Shown here one piece after another: positions 53,507 to 62,380 of a stretch of DNA of 64,000 nucleotides. The DNA comes from Reyranella sp. Its GTDB lineage: Bacteria; Pseudomonadota; Alphaproteobacteria; Reyranellales; Reyranellaceae. The notes under the pieces are model-generated. The model ran no database searches. It worked only from the letters and a program-made list of their open reading frames with translations, and was not told the DNA's origin. The stretch covers positions 186,001-250,000 of the forward strand of contig NZ_SCVC01000004.1 of NCBI RefSeq assembly GCF_004297405.1, in the 5' to 3' direction. Positions within the stretch are counted from its first letter, which is position 1. Every line of letters begins with the position of its first letter. The position numbers and the translations under genes are program-made.

Positions 53507-54292
53507 ATGTCGACGAATATGCTGAAGAAGCGGCTGCAGGCGGGCAAAGCTTGCGTTAACGGCTGGCTGGCGATCCCCGACGGCTTCTCGGCCGAAACCA
53601 TGGCGCAGTGCGGCTGGGACAGCGTCACCGTCGACATGCAGCACGGCGTGCAGGACTACCATTCGATGGTCCGCTGCTTCCAGGCGATGGACAAGCATCC
53701 GATAACGCCGCTGGTGCGCGTGCCGTGGAACGAACCCGGCATCGTCGGCAAGGTGCTGGACGGCGGCGCCTGGGGCGTGATCTGCCCCATGGTGAACAAT
53801 GTCACCGAAGCCAAGGCTCTGGTTTCCTATTGCCTCTATCCGCCCAAGGGCAAGCGCTCCAACGGCCCGATCCGCGCCGGCGCCTACGGCGAAGCGACGC
53901 CCTATCAGGCGACGGCCAACGACGAAGTCCTGGTCATCCCGATGATCGAGACGCAGGAAGCGATCGACAATATCGACGCCATTCTCGATGTGCCGGGCAT
54001 CAGCGGCATCTATGTCGGACCGTCCGACCTCGGCCTGTCGCTTGGCCTGAAGCCCATGCTCGACCGCGAAGAGCCGCAGATCCTCACGATCTACGACAAG
54101 CTGCTGGCGGCCACCAAGAAGCGCGGCCAGTTCGCCGGCCTGCACAACGGGACGGCCTCCTATGCCGCCAAGATGATCGGCAAGGGCTTCCGTCTGGTCA
54201 CCATCGCCAACGACAGCGGCCTGATGGCCCAGGCCGCCCGCGCCGCCGTCAACCAGACGCGCAAGGAAGCGGGCGAAGTCGCGGCGAAGTAG
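53507..54292 (+). CDS. HpcH/HpaI-family aldolase (2-keto-3-deoxy acid aldolase type)
   Basis: A 261-residue class II metal-dependent aldolase of the HpcH/HpaI family. It has VTVDMQHGVQDYHS, RVPWNEPGIVGKVLDGGAWG, the metal Glu in MIETQEAIDNIDA, and GIYVGPSDLGLSLG. These enzymes split 2-keto-3-deoxy sugar acids or related hydroxy-keto acids into pyruvate and an aldehyde. A GAGGGAAGGA site precedes the ATG. Its place after the sugar importer supports sugar-acid breakdown. Confidence 0.9.
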   Translation: MSTNMLKKRLQAGKACVNGWLAIPDGFSAETMAQCGWDSVTVDMQHGVQDYHSMVRCFQAMDKHPITPLVRVPWNEPGIVGKVLDGGAWGVICPMVNNVTEAKALVSYCLYPPKGKRSNGPIRAGAYGEATPYQATANDEVLVIPMIETQEAIDNIDAILDVPGISGIYVGPSDLGLSLGLKPMLDREEPQILTIYDKLLAATKKRGQFAGLHNGTASYAAKMIGKGFRLVTIANDSGLMAQAARAAVNQTRKEAGEVAAK

Positions 54293-54317
54293 GCGCGCCA
54301 AAGCAAGCGTAAGGTCC

Positions 54318-55499
54318 GTGCGCTACGCCAACGCCAGGCTGCCCGACGGCAGTCAGCATCACATCGAGGTCGAGGGAGGGCGGATCACCGCCCTCCTCCC
54401 GATCTCGGCCCCGCCGACTGGCAAGGACACCATCGACCTCGGCGGCGCTTTCGTCATGCCGCCCCTGGTCGACGGGCATATCCACCTCGACAAGACACTG
54501 CTCGGCCTGCCCTGGGTGCCGAACCAGGCCACGGGCAATCGTGTCGCCGACCGCATCGAAGCCGAACGCAAGGTGCGCGCCGCCCGGACCCTGCCGGAAG
54601 TCGAGACCGGCTCGAACCTGGTGCGTCAGGTGATGGCGAGCGGCACGCTGCACATGCGTACGCATGTCGACATCGACAACCAGCTCGGGCTGCGCAATCT
54701 CCAGGAAATACTGAAGGTCCGCGAGCGTTTCCGCGATCTCGTCACCATCGAGATCGTGGCGTTCCCGCAAAGCGGCGTGCTGCGCTCGCCCGGTACGACG
54801 GAACTGCTCGATGCTGCAATCGGTGAGGGCGCCGACCTCGTCGGCGGGCTCGACCCAGTGGGCATCGACGGCGATCTTGACGGTCACCTCGATGCGATCT
54901 TCGGCGTCGCAGCGAAGCACGGCGTCGGGGTCGATATCCACCTGCATGACGGCGGCGAGAGCGGTATCGCGCAGATGCTGGCCATTGCTCAACGTACCGA
55001 AGCGGCCGGCCTGCAGGGCAAGGTGGCCATCAGCCATGCCTTCGCCCTAGGCTCCGTTCCGACGGACAGCGCCGCCCGAACGGCCGATGTGCTGGCCACG
55101 GCCCGCATCGCCATCATGAGCCATGGGCCGGGTGGCGCCACGATCCCGCCGCTCAAGCTCCTGAAGGAGCATGGCGTCGAGGTGTTCGGTGGCTCCGACA
55201 ATATTCGCGATGCCTGGTCGCCCTTTGGCAACGGCGACATGCTGGACCGCGCCATGATGATCGCCTATCGCGCCAACTTCCGGCACGACCACGAACTGGC
55301 GCTCGCCTTCGAGATGGTAACGGACGCCGGTGCCCGCGTGCTCGGCCTCCCCGACTATGGTCTCCGAGCTGGTGGCCCCGCCGACTTCGTCGCGGTCGAG
55401 GCCGAGAGCCTGGCGGAGGCCGTCGCCACTCGCCGACGGCGCAAGCTGGTGGTAAAGGCGGGGCGCGTCATCGCCCAGGATGGCGCCCTCGTCTCCTGA
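54318..55499 (+). CDS. Cytosine-deaminase-like amidohydrolase
   Basis: A 393-residue amidohydrolase. It has the metal HxH of GHIHLDKTLLG, MRTHVDIDN, the barrel HLHDGGESGIAQM, AISHAFALGS and VFGGSDNIRDAWSPFGNGDM, all matching CodA-type cytosine/isoguanine deaminases. GTG 54318 begins the conserved part; it is 25 bases after the aldolase gene. A role with the aldolase is not obvious, so it may act on a pyrimidine-like or other cyclic substrate. Confidence 0.88.
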   Translation: MRYANARLPDGSQHHIEVEGGRITALLPISAPPTGKDTIDLGGAFVMPPLVDGHIHLDKTLLGLPWVPNQATGNRVADRIEAERKVRAARTLPEVETGSNLVRQVMASGTLHMRTHVDIDNQLGLRNLQEILKVRERFRDLVTIEIVAFPQSGVLRSPGTTELLDAAIGEGADLVGGLDPVGIDGDLDGHLDAIFGVAAKHGVGVDIHLHDGGESGIAQMLAIAQRTEAAGLQGKVAISHAFALGSVPTDSAARTADVLATARIAIMSHGPGGATIPPLKLLKEHGVEVFGGSDNIRDAWSPFGNGDMLDRAMMIAYRANFRHDHELALAFEMVTDAGARVLGLPDYGLRAGGPADFVAVEAESLAEAVATRRRRKLVVKAGRVIAQDGALVS

Positions 55500-55514
55500 T
55501 CCCCAGGACTTGTC

Positions 55515-57047
55515 ATGGCGTCGCGTCAGGCCGTGCTCGGCATGGAGCAGGCCTCGTTCTTCTACGGCTCGGGCCGCGTTTTCGAGAACGTATCGTTCCT
55601 GCTGGACGATGCGCGCACGGCACTGGTTGGCGAGAACGGCGCCGGCAAGTCGACCCTGCTCAAGTGCCTGACGGGCGCGCTCGAACTCAATGCCGGTCAG
55701 GTGATCCGCTCCCGCGGGCTCCGCATCGGCCAAGTGCCGCAGGACATTCCGGAGGCTCTTGCGGGACGGCCGGTGCGCGACGTGCTGGGCGATGCCCTGA
55801 TGCGGGCTGGCCAGGACGGCGACTATTGGCGCATCGACGTGCTGTTCGACGAGATCGGCGTCGCCCAGGAGACGCTCGACAAGCCGTTCGGTACCCTGTC
55901 CGGCGGCTGGCAGCGGCTGCTGCTGATCGCGGCGGCGGCGCGGCTGGAAGAGCCGGACATCTTGGTGCTCGACGAGCCGACCAACCATCTCGACCTCGCC
56001 AACATCAACACCTTGGAACGCTGGCTCACGACCGACTTCGCGGTGCCGATGCTGATCGTGAGCCACGACCGTGAGTTCCTCGACCGCGTGACCGAGCGCA
56101 CCCTCTTCCTGCGCAGCGATGGCGTACACACTTTCAAGACGCGCTTCTCGATCGCCCGCGAGGAACTGCTGCGCCGCGACGCCACAGCGGCGACCCGGGC
56201 ACGCCAGGAAGACAAGGAGATCAAGCGGCTAGAGCAGGCCGCGGCACGCTACAAGGTCTGGGCGGTCAAGAACCCCGATCTCAACAAGCGCAAGAACGCC
56301 GTCGAAAGCCGCATCGCGCGCATCGAAAAGGAGCGCACGCAGACCTATGTCGCGCGCGAACGCCGGCTCGAGCTGGCCGATGGCGACATCGACGCCCGCG
56401 TAGCGCTGCGGCTCTCCGGCCTCGATGTCACCGTACCGGGTTCGGACCGCAAGCTGATCGCCATCGACCGGCTGGCCGTCGCTGCTGGCGAGCGCGTGGC
56501 GCTGCTGGGCGTCAACGGCGCCGGCAAGTCAACCCTGCTGGCAACCCTGGCGGCCGCCTTCGATCCGACGCGCGAACACTATGACGGTCAGGCCACGGTG
56601 CGGTTCAATCCGGCCTGCCGGCTGGTCTATTTCGACCAGACCATGAACGACCTGCCGACCAAGCAATCAATCCTCGACTATGTCGTGGAAGCCGATGGCA
56701 TCACCGAGAAGGACGCGATCCGTCATCTTGCCGGCGCCGGCTTTGCTTTCGCGCGCCTCGGCGAACCGATCGGCGTGCTGAGTCACGGCGAACGCGCGCG
56801 GCTGGTGTTCCTGAAGATGAAGCTGTTGCGACCCAACTTCTACGTACTGGACGAGCCCACCAACCATCTCGACATCGAAGGTCAGGAGGATCTCGAGGAA
56901 CAGCTCGAGAAGAGCGATGTTTCCTGCCTGTTCGTCAGCCACGACCGCTTTTTCACGCGGACCGTGGCGACGCGGTTCCTCGAAATCCGCAAGGGCCGGC
57001 TGGTCGAAGTCGAGGACGCCGACGCCTTCTTCGACGCCCAGACCTAA
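55515..57047 (+). CDS. ABC-F family ATPase
   Basis: A 510-residue soluble protein with two ABC domains and no membrane helices. Walker A motifs are GENGAGKSTLLKCL and GVNGAGKSTLLATL; signatures are LSGGWQRLLLI and LSHGERARLV; Walker B-type IDILVLDEPTNHLD-like stretches occur twice. The linker between domains is charged and helical (RRDATAATRARQEDKEIKRL). ABC-F proteins act on ribosomes or in DNA repair rather than transport. It starts 15 bases after the deaminase-like gene. Confidence 0.92.
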   Translation: MASRQAVLGMEQASFFYGSGRVFENVSFLLDDARTALVGENGAGKSTLLKCLTGALELNAGQVIRSRGLRIGQVPQDIPEALAGRPVRDVLGDALMRAGQDGDYWRIDVLFDEIGVAQETLDKPFGTLSGGWQRLLLIAAAARLEEPDILVLDEPTNHLDLANINTLERWLTTDFAVPMLIVSHDREFLDRVTERTLFLRSDGVHTFKTRFSIAREELLRRDATAATRARQEDKEIKRLEQAAARYKVWAVKNPDLNKRKNAVESRIARIEKERTQTYVARERRLELADGDIDARVALRLSGLDVTVPGSDRKLIAIDRLAVAAGERVALLGVNGAGKSTLLATLAAAFDPTREHYDGQATVRFNPACRLVYFDQTMNDLPTKQSILDYVVEADGITEKDAIRHLAGAGFAFARLGEPIGVLSHGERARLVFLKMKLLRPNFYVLDEPTNHLDIEGQEDLEEQLEKSDVSCLFVSHDRFFTRTVATRFLEIRKGRLVEVEDADAFFDAQT

Positions 57048-57057
57048 GGCGTCGCTC

Positions 57058-57834
57058 TCAGCTTACGATTTCGCCGCGGAAGGCCCAGCGCGTCATACGC
57101 TTCTCAATCATGGCGCAGACCGCGTACATCAGCACGCCCATGATCGCGATCGCGAACAGGCCGGCGAAGGTCGTGGGCGCATCGTTGCGCGCGCTGGCTG
57201 ACAGCATCAGGAAGCCGATGCCGTTGTTGCCACCCACCGTCTCGGAGATCACCGAGCCGATGAAGGCGAGCGTGATGGCCACCTTGAGGCTGGCGAACAG
57301 GTAAGGCATGGCACGCGGGATGCCGACCTTGGTCAGGATCTCCAGCCGCGTGGCGCCGAGGCTCCTCAACACATCGCGCATCTCGGGTTCGATCGTGGCG
57401 AGACCCGTGGCGACGTTGACCACGATCGGGAAGAAGCTGATCGCGAAGGCCGTGATAACGGCCGGCAGCGAACCGACGCCGACCCAGATCATCAGGATCG
57501 GGACGATCGCCACCTTGGGAATCGCATTGAAGGCGATCAGCAGTGGATAGAGGCCGGAATAGACGAACGGCGATGCCCCGATCGCCAGCCCCATCAGGAG
57601 GCCGCCGGCAATGGCCAGCAGGAACCCGATCATCGTGGTCCACAGCGTGTCCCAGGAATAGGCCATCAAGATGTCGAAGCGCTGGAAGAAGACCGCGAAG
57701 ACCTTGCTGGGCCTCGGCAGGATGATCTCGGGAACGGCGAAGACGACGCAGGCGATCTCCCACACGATCAGCAGGCCGGCCAGGACCAGCCACGGCATGG
57801 CGATCTTTAGCGCCTCGCGACGGAGCTCGGTCAT
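57058..57834 (-). CDS. ABC importer permease (SsuC/ThiX-like)
   Basis: A 258-residue permease with six helices. The ATPase-contact loop is DVLRSLGATRLEILTKVGIP, typical of the nitrate/sulfonate/pyrimidine-precursor importers. It is last in the minus-strand operon: binding protein, ATPase, permease. ATG 57834 overlaps the ATPase stop by four bases (ATGA). Confidence 0.92.
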   Translation of the reverse strand: MTELRREALKIAMPWLVLAGLLIVWEIACVVFAVPEIILPRPSKVFAVFFQRFDILMAYSWDTLWTTMIGFLLAIAGGLLMGLAIGASPFVYSGLYPLLIAFNAIPKVAIVPILMIWVGVGSLPAVITAFAISFFPIVVNVATGLATIEPEMRDVLRSLGATRLEILTKVGIPRAMPYLFASLKVAITLAFIGSVISETVGGNNGIGFLMLSASARNDAPTTFAGLFAIAIMGVLMYAVCAMIEKRMTRWAFRGEIVS

Positions 57835-58613
57835 GCGTGCTCCTGGTGGATGCGGTCGCGCAGCTCGTGGACGATATCGACGAAGTGCGGCTCGAAGGTG
57901 GTGGCGAGCGTCCGTGGGCGCGGAATGTCGATCTTCTTGGCCATGACGATACGGCCCGGGCGGCGGCTCATGACATAGACGGTATCGGCGAGATAGACGG
58001 CCTCGCGCAGGTCATGCGTCACCAGAACGCCAGTGAAGCGCTTCTCCATCCACAACGCCTGCATGACGCCCCACAGCTCCTCGCGCGTGAAGGCGTCGAG
58101 GGCGCCGAACGGCTCGTCGAGCATCAAAAGCTCGGGTTCATGGATCAGCGCACGGCACAGGTTCGAGCGCTGCTGCATGCCGCCGGAAAGCTGCCAGGGA
58201 TACTTGTCGGCGAAGTCGTGCAGACCGACCGTCTTCAGGAGCTTCATGCCGCGTTCGACATACTCGGCGCGATGGCTGCGGAAGCGGCGCTTGTGCGGCT
58301 CCACCACCTCCATGGGCAGGAGGATGTTGTCCATCGTGGTCCGCCACGGCATCAAGGTCGGGTTCTGGAACGCCATGCCGACGCCCTTGATCGGGCCCGT
58401 GACCTTGGCGCCGGCCACATGCACCTCACCGCCCGAGGGCGGCAGGAGGCCGGTGACCAGCTTCATGATGGTGGACTTGCCGCAACCCGACGGGCCGACA
58501 ACGGCAATGAACTCGCCCTTGTCGATGCCGAAGGTCGCATCGGCAAGGGCTACAGTGCTTTCCTTGCCGAGACGATAAGTGAGACTGACGCCCCTGAGGT
58601 CGACGAACGCCAC
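57831..58613 (-). CDS. ABC importer ATP-binding protein (SsuB/ThiZ-like)
   Basis: A 260-residue ATPase. Walker A VGPSGCGKSTIMKLV, Q-loop MAFQNPTLMPWRT, signature LSGGMQQRSNLCRAL, Walker B ELLMLDEPFGALD and the H-loop VLVTHDLREAVYLAD are all present. GTG 58613 begins three bases after the binding-protein stop, so it is likely translationally coupled. Confidence 0.93.
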   Translation of the reverse strand: MAFVDLRGVSLTYRLGKESTVALADATFGIDKGEFIAVVGPSGCGKSTIMKLVTGLLPPSGGEVHVAGAKVTGPIKGVGMAFQNPTLMPWRTTMDNILLPMEVVEPHKRRFRSHRAEYVERGMKLLKTVGLHDFADKYPWQLSGGMQQRSNLCRALIHEPELLMLDEPFGALDAFTREELWGVMQALWMEKRFTGVLVTHDLREAVYLADTVYVMSRRPGRIVMAKKIDIPRPRTLATTFEPHFVDIVHELRDRIHQEHA

Positions 58614-58616
58614 GGC

Positions 58617-59642
58617 CTAGTTGGAAACCATACGGTCCGCCTTGGGCGGCAGGTACTTGTTGCTGAAGACCTTGTCCGGCGCCGGCGCGTTGGGCAGCCC
58701 ATAGGCTTCGGAGACCTCCTTGACCGCGCGAGCGAAGCGGGCGGGATCGACGTCGCCCAGGCCGTTGGCCTTGACGTAGGGCGTCAGGATGTTGGTCTCC
58801 AGCGAGATCTTGAGTCGCTCCAGTTCGAGCTTCTCGTCGATCAGCGGATCGCGCTTCTTGGCGGCGGCGACGCCGAGCTGCGGATTGGCGATGACGTCCT
58901 TCCAGCCCTTGATCGTGGCGGCGACAAAGCCCTTCACGGCCTTCTCGTTCTTGGCCATCTCGGGCGAGATCACGATGCCGTTGCCATAGACATCCATGCC
59001 GAAGTCGACATAGCGCATGGCGACGATCTCCTCGAAGGCCACGCCGCGCGCCCTGAGGTCCAGCATCGAGGAGAAGTAGTGGCCGGAGACGAAGTCGACC
59101 GAACCCTGCACCAGGCTCTGCTCGCGCAACTGCGGCGTCAGGTTGACATGCTCCCACTTGGAAATGCCGTTCTTCTTGGCGAAGGCCGGGAAGAGACGGA
59201 ACGAGGCGTCGAACACCGGGGCGCCGAGCTTCTTGCCCTCGAGGTCCTTTGGCGTCTTGATGCCGCTCTTCTTCAGGGCGTAGACGCCGAACGGCGCGAA
59301 GTCGTAGGCCATGAACACACAGAGCACTTCCTTGCCCGGGTTCTTGGCGTTGTACTCGATGGTCGCATTCACGTCGGCGAAGCCGATCTGGTAGGCGCCC
59401 GTCGCGACACGCTGGACCGCACCGGCCGAGCCCTGGCCGGGATCCATGGTGACGTCGAGGCCTTCGGCCTTGTAGTAGCCCTTCTCCAGCGCCACGAGGA
59501 ACGGCGAGGTCGGCCCCTGGAACACCCAGTCGAGGGTGAACTTGATGGCGGTCTGCGCATTGGCAGGCAGGCCTGCCAATACCAGCGCAACGGCAGTGGC
59601 ACCGGCCAGCGGCTTTGCCAGCAGTTTGGCGATTTTGCTCAT
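58617..59642 (-). CDS. NMT1/THI5-like ABC substrate-binding protein
   Basis: A 341-residue periplasmic protein. A signal peptide ends at AGLPANA, then AIKFTLDWVFQGPTSPFLVA and EKGYYKAEGLDVTMDPGQGS match the NMT1/THI5-like fold that binds pyrimidine precursors, formylaminopyrimidine or riboflavin-like molecules. GGGGGAA precedes the ATG. It heads a complete importer operon. The ligand is not fixed by sequence; a pyrimidine is plausible given a cytosine-deaminase-like gene 3 kb away. Confidence 0.9.
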   Translation of the reverse strand: MSKIAKLLAKPLAGATAVALVLAGLPANAQTAIKFTLDWVFQGPTSPFLVALEKGYYKAEGLDVTMDPGQGSAGAVQRVATGAYQIGFADVNATIEYNAKNPGKEVLCVFMAYDFAPFGVYALKKSGIKTPKDLEGKKLGAPVFDASFRLFPAFAKKNGISKWEHVNLTPQLREQSLVQGSVDFVSGHYFSSMLDLRARGVAFEEIVAMRYVDFGMDVYGNGIVISPEMAKNEKAVKGFVAATIKGWKDVIANPQLGVAAAKKRDPLIDEKLELERLKISLETNILTPYVKANGLGDVDPARFARAVKEVSEAYGLPNAPAPDKVFSNKYLPPKADRMVSN

Positions 59643-59662
59643 GTGGTTCCCCCTGGACTCCC

Positions 59663-59685
59663 TGTCCGCGACTCTTAGGCGGACA
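59663..59685. promoter_or_regulatory. Inverted repeat upstream of the NMT1-type importer operon
   Basis: TGTCCGC (59663-59669) and GCGGACA (59679-59685) form a perfect 7-bp inverted repeat around nine bases, 21 to 43 bases upstream of the binding-protein ATG. It could be a repressor operator or a leader hairpin. No riboswitch-like fold is apparent in the 98-base gap. Confidence 0.4.
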
Positions 59686-59740
59686 TTTCACGGCCGCCAA
59701 GGGGATATCAGGCAGATTCTATGCCAGTCGGTGCCATAGC

Positions 59741-60532
59741 CTAGCCGACGCCCAGCATCCCTCCAATCAGGCGGAAGACATGCAATTTCGTCCAGATGTC
59801 TGCAGGGGCAAAGCTCGGGCGCGCCTGCATGGCGCGCCAATAGCGCGCGAGCGCCGGCCGCTTCTGCAGCTCGGCGCCCATGCCGACGAATTCCATGCGG
59901 GCGAGGAACACGGTCCAGACCACGTCGGCTGCGCCATAGGCGGGCGGCACGAGTACGGCACGGCCATCGTGGAGCGTCTGCTCGAGCCGATCCATGAAGC
60001 CGACCGCTTCGGCGCGACGCTTCTCGGAGAGCCGCGCGACGGCCTCGGGATCGAAGGCGTGGATGCGCCCGGCAAAGACCGCGGCACGCTCCTCATAGAC
60101 CTTGGCGAGGTCGGGATTCTGGGCGGCACGTTCGAGGAGGCGACGACGGACCGACTCGAGTCGCTTGGGAATCATGATCCGCGCCATCGGATTGCGGGCG
60201 AGAAGCCCGCCGAAGGTCAGCTCCTCGATCGGATAGCCGTAGTGAAGGTCGAGCCAGGATTTCGTGTCGCCATCGATGGTCGCTTCGCTGACGCCTAGCG
60301 CGTACTCGGCGATGTCCCTGCTCTGGTCGAGGATGCGGTCCGGCAGCACCAGCGTCGGCACGGTCATGTTCGGATTGAGCCGCACATAGTCCGGCTGCTG
60401 CTGGACCATCTTGAAATGGATGTCGATCACCATCGATTCGTAGGCGATCCCGCCTTCGACGAGCGCCAGGCGCGCGATCATGGAATAGTAGGACGACAGC
60501 GCGTGATAGAGGCGCGGCTTGGGTTCCGGCAT
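59741..60532 (-). CDS. Glutathione S-transferase-like protein
   Basis: A 263-residue GST-fold protein. The N-terminal domain is LYHALSSYYSMIARLALVEG with the cis-Pro region NMTVPTLVLPDR; the helical C-terminal domain is longer than usual. The active-site Ser/Tyr is plausible but not certain. It stands between the ABC importer and the NdvA-like exporter on the same strand. Confidence 0.82.
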   Translation of the reverse strand: MPEPKPRLYHALSSYYSMIARLALVEGGIAYESMVIDIHFKMVQQQPDYVRLNPNMTVPTLVLPDRILDQSRDIAEYALGVSEATIDGDTKSWLDLHYGYPIEELTFGGLLARNPMARIMIPKRLESVRRRLLERAAQNPDLAKVYEERAAVFAGRIHAFDPEAVARLSEKRRAEAVGFMDRLEQTLHDGRAVLVPPAYGAADVVWTVFLARMEFVGMGAELQKRPALARYWRAMQARPSFAPADIWTKLHVFRLIGGMLGVG

Positions 60533-60584
60533 GCCCGATCATCACCTGTGTGAACCGCGGATGCAAAAGGCAGATTGAGTCGCC

Positions 60585-62345
60585 TCAGGCTGCCTCGATG
60601 CCAGCTTGCTGGGTCGCCACGAGCCGGGAAAAGGCGCCGCCGTGCTCGATCAGTTCCTTGTAGCCGCCCTTCTCGACGACCCTGCCATGCTCGAAGACCA
60701 CGACCAAGTTTGCCTCGCGAATGGTCGAAAGCCTGTGGGCAATCACGAAGGTCGTGCGGCCCTGCATCAGCACCTTCAACGCCTTCTGGATACGGGCTTC
60801 GGTGACCGAATCGAGCGCACTGGTCGCCTCGTCGAGGATCAGGATCGGGGGGTCCTTCAGGAGTGCCCGGGCGATCGCCAGGCGCTGGCGTTCGCCACCG
60901 GACAGGGTCATCCCGCGCTCGCCCACCATCGTCTCGTAGCCATTGGGCTGGCGCATGATGAAATCGTGCGCCTCAGCGAGCTTGGCCGCGGCCTCGAGCT
61001 CAGCCTGGGTGGCGTTGGGCTTGCCGATGCGCATATTGTCGGCAATCGAACGGTAGAACATCGTGCTGTCCTGGAAGACGACGCCGATGTTGCGCCGAAG
61101 CGATTCGAGCTTGATGTCCCGGTGATCGACGCCGTCGATGCGGATCACGCCCGACTGGGCATCCCACATGCGGTGCAGCAGCGACAGCGCCGTGCTCTTG
61201 CCTGCACCGGTCGGGCCGACGAAAGCCACCGTGGTGCCCGCCGATACGTCCAGGGAGAAATGGACCAGCGCCGGCCGCTTGCCGTCGTAGGAGAAATTGA
61301 TGTCCTCGAAGGAAACGTTGCCGCGGGCGCGGCCGATATCGATGCCGTTCGGCTTGTCCGGCACCGTCGATTGCGAATCGAGCACCCGGAAGAAGTCGGC
61401 CAGCGCCGGCATCTGGAAGAAGATGCGGCTGACAAAGCCCGAGGCCTGATCCATGCGGCTGATCAACATGGTCGCAAAGCCCATGAAGCTCACGATCTCG
61501 CCGACTGTTGCCTCACCTTTGGTGTAGAGCCAGGTGCCCAGCACGAAGATCAGGATTACCGTGATCGTCGAGGCGGCGCGCGTCATCACCGACAGCAACG
61601 CCCACCAATTCAGTACCGGAAACTGTGCCGCCAGAGTCTCGCGTATGATGCGATGCATCTCGCCCGTCTCTGCGCGCAGCCGCACGAAACTCTGGATCAG
61701 GTGGATGTTGCCCAGTGCGTCGCCGGCACGACTGGCGAGCTGGCTGTGATAGTCCTCCACTTCGTGTTGCAGGCGGTCAGTACGGCTCACCACCCAGGCA
61801 TTGGAGATCGCAAAGAAGATGATCAGCACGATCAGCAACAGGCCCAGCCGCCAGTTCATGAACAGGCTGAGCGGCAGCATCACGAACAGCGCCACGAAGG
61901 TCGCGAGATTCTCGCGAAAGAAGGACAGCCAGATGCCGAACAGGTGATCGACGCCCGTCAGCATGATCTTGAGCAGGCGCCCCGAATGCTGCCCATGGTG
62001 AAAGGCGAAGGGCAGCACCAGCACATGTTCGAAGAAGCTCGCCATGGCGCCCAGACGCCGGCGGTGGGCCATGCGGTCGGCCTGCAGCGAGACCACGATG
62101 TTGGCGGCAATGCCGCCAAGCCCGACGACAGCCCAGAGGATGAGGAGCTGGGTCGCCTCCTGCCACAGCTCCTCGGTGGACTTGTCACGCGCCGATCCCA
62201 GAAGATCGACGACCTTGCCGAACAGGACCGGCTCGTAGAACTGTAGTGCCGCCACCACGATGTTGGCCAACGCCAGGCCGATCGCCAACCCGCGCTCGGC
62301 CCGTAGCAGGCCGATGACCCGGCCGTAGACTCGAAAGAACTCCAT
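60585..62345 (-). CDS. ABC exporter, NdvA/ChvA-like (cyclic beta-1,2-glucan exporter type)
   Basis: A 586-residue half-transporter. The N-terminal six-helix export domain (e.g. QLLILWAVVGLGGIAANIVV, FMNWRLGLLLIVLIIFFAIS) is followed by an ATPase with Walker A VGPTGAGKSTALSLL, signature LSGGERQRLAIARAL and Walker B ILILDEATSALD. N-terminal and linker pieces (HRRRLGAMASFFEHVLVLPF, AFHHGQHSGRLLKIMLTG) match the NdvA/ChvA glucan exporters of alphaproteobacteria. The NdvB-type glucan synthase is not in the window. Confidence 0.9.
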   Translation of the reverse strand: MEFFRVYGRVIGLLRAERGLAIGLALANIVVAALQFYEPVLFGKVVDLLGSARDKSTEELWQEATQLLILWAVVGLGGIAANIVVSLQADRMAHRRRLGAMASFFEHVLVLPFAFHHGQHSGRLLKIMLTGVDHLFGIWLSFFRENLATFVALFVMLPLSLFMNWRLGLLLIVLIIFFAISNAWVVSRTDRLQHEVEDYHSQLASRAGDALGNIHLIQSFVRLRAETGEMHRIIRETLAAQFPVLNWWALLSVMTRAASTITVILIFVLGTWLYTKGEATVGEIVSFMGFATMLISRMDQASGFVSRIFFQMPALADFFRVLDSQSTVPDKPNGIDIGRARGNVSFEDINFSYDGKRPALVHFSLDVSAGTTVAFVGPTGAGKSTALSLLHRMWDAQSGVIRIDGVDHRDIKLESLRRNIGVVFQDSTMFYRSIADNMRIGKPNATQAELEAAAKLAEAHDFIMRQPNGYETMVGERGMTLSGGERQRLAIARALLKDPPILILDEATSALDSVTEARIQKALKVLMQGRTTFVIAHRLSTIREANLVVVFEHGRVVEKGGYKELIEHGGAFSRLVATQQAGIEAA

Positions 62346-62380
62346 GCGAACCTGTCAGCCGGCGCTCTGCACGATGTCGC

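Noticed and set aside
57837..59678. A 613-codon open frame on the plus strand
   Set aside because: It is antisense to the complete ABC importer ATPase and binding-protein genes; composition is biased and no motif is visible.
59643..59740. TPP riboswitch before the THI5-like importer
   Set aside because: The 98-base gap lacks the conserved thi-box segments; only a simple 7-bp inverted repeat is present.
60606..62246. A 546-codon open frame on the plus strand
   Set aside because: It mirrors the NdvA-like exporter, whose Walker, signature and membrane segments are unmistakable.
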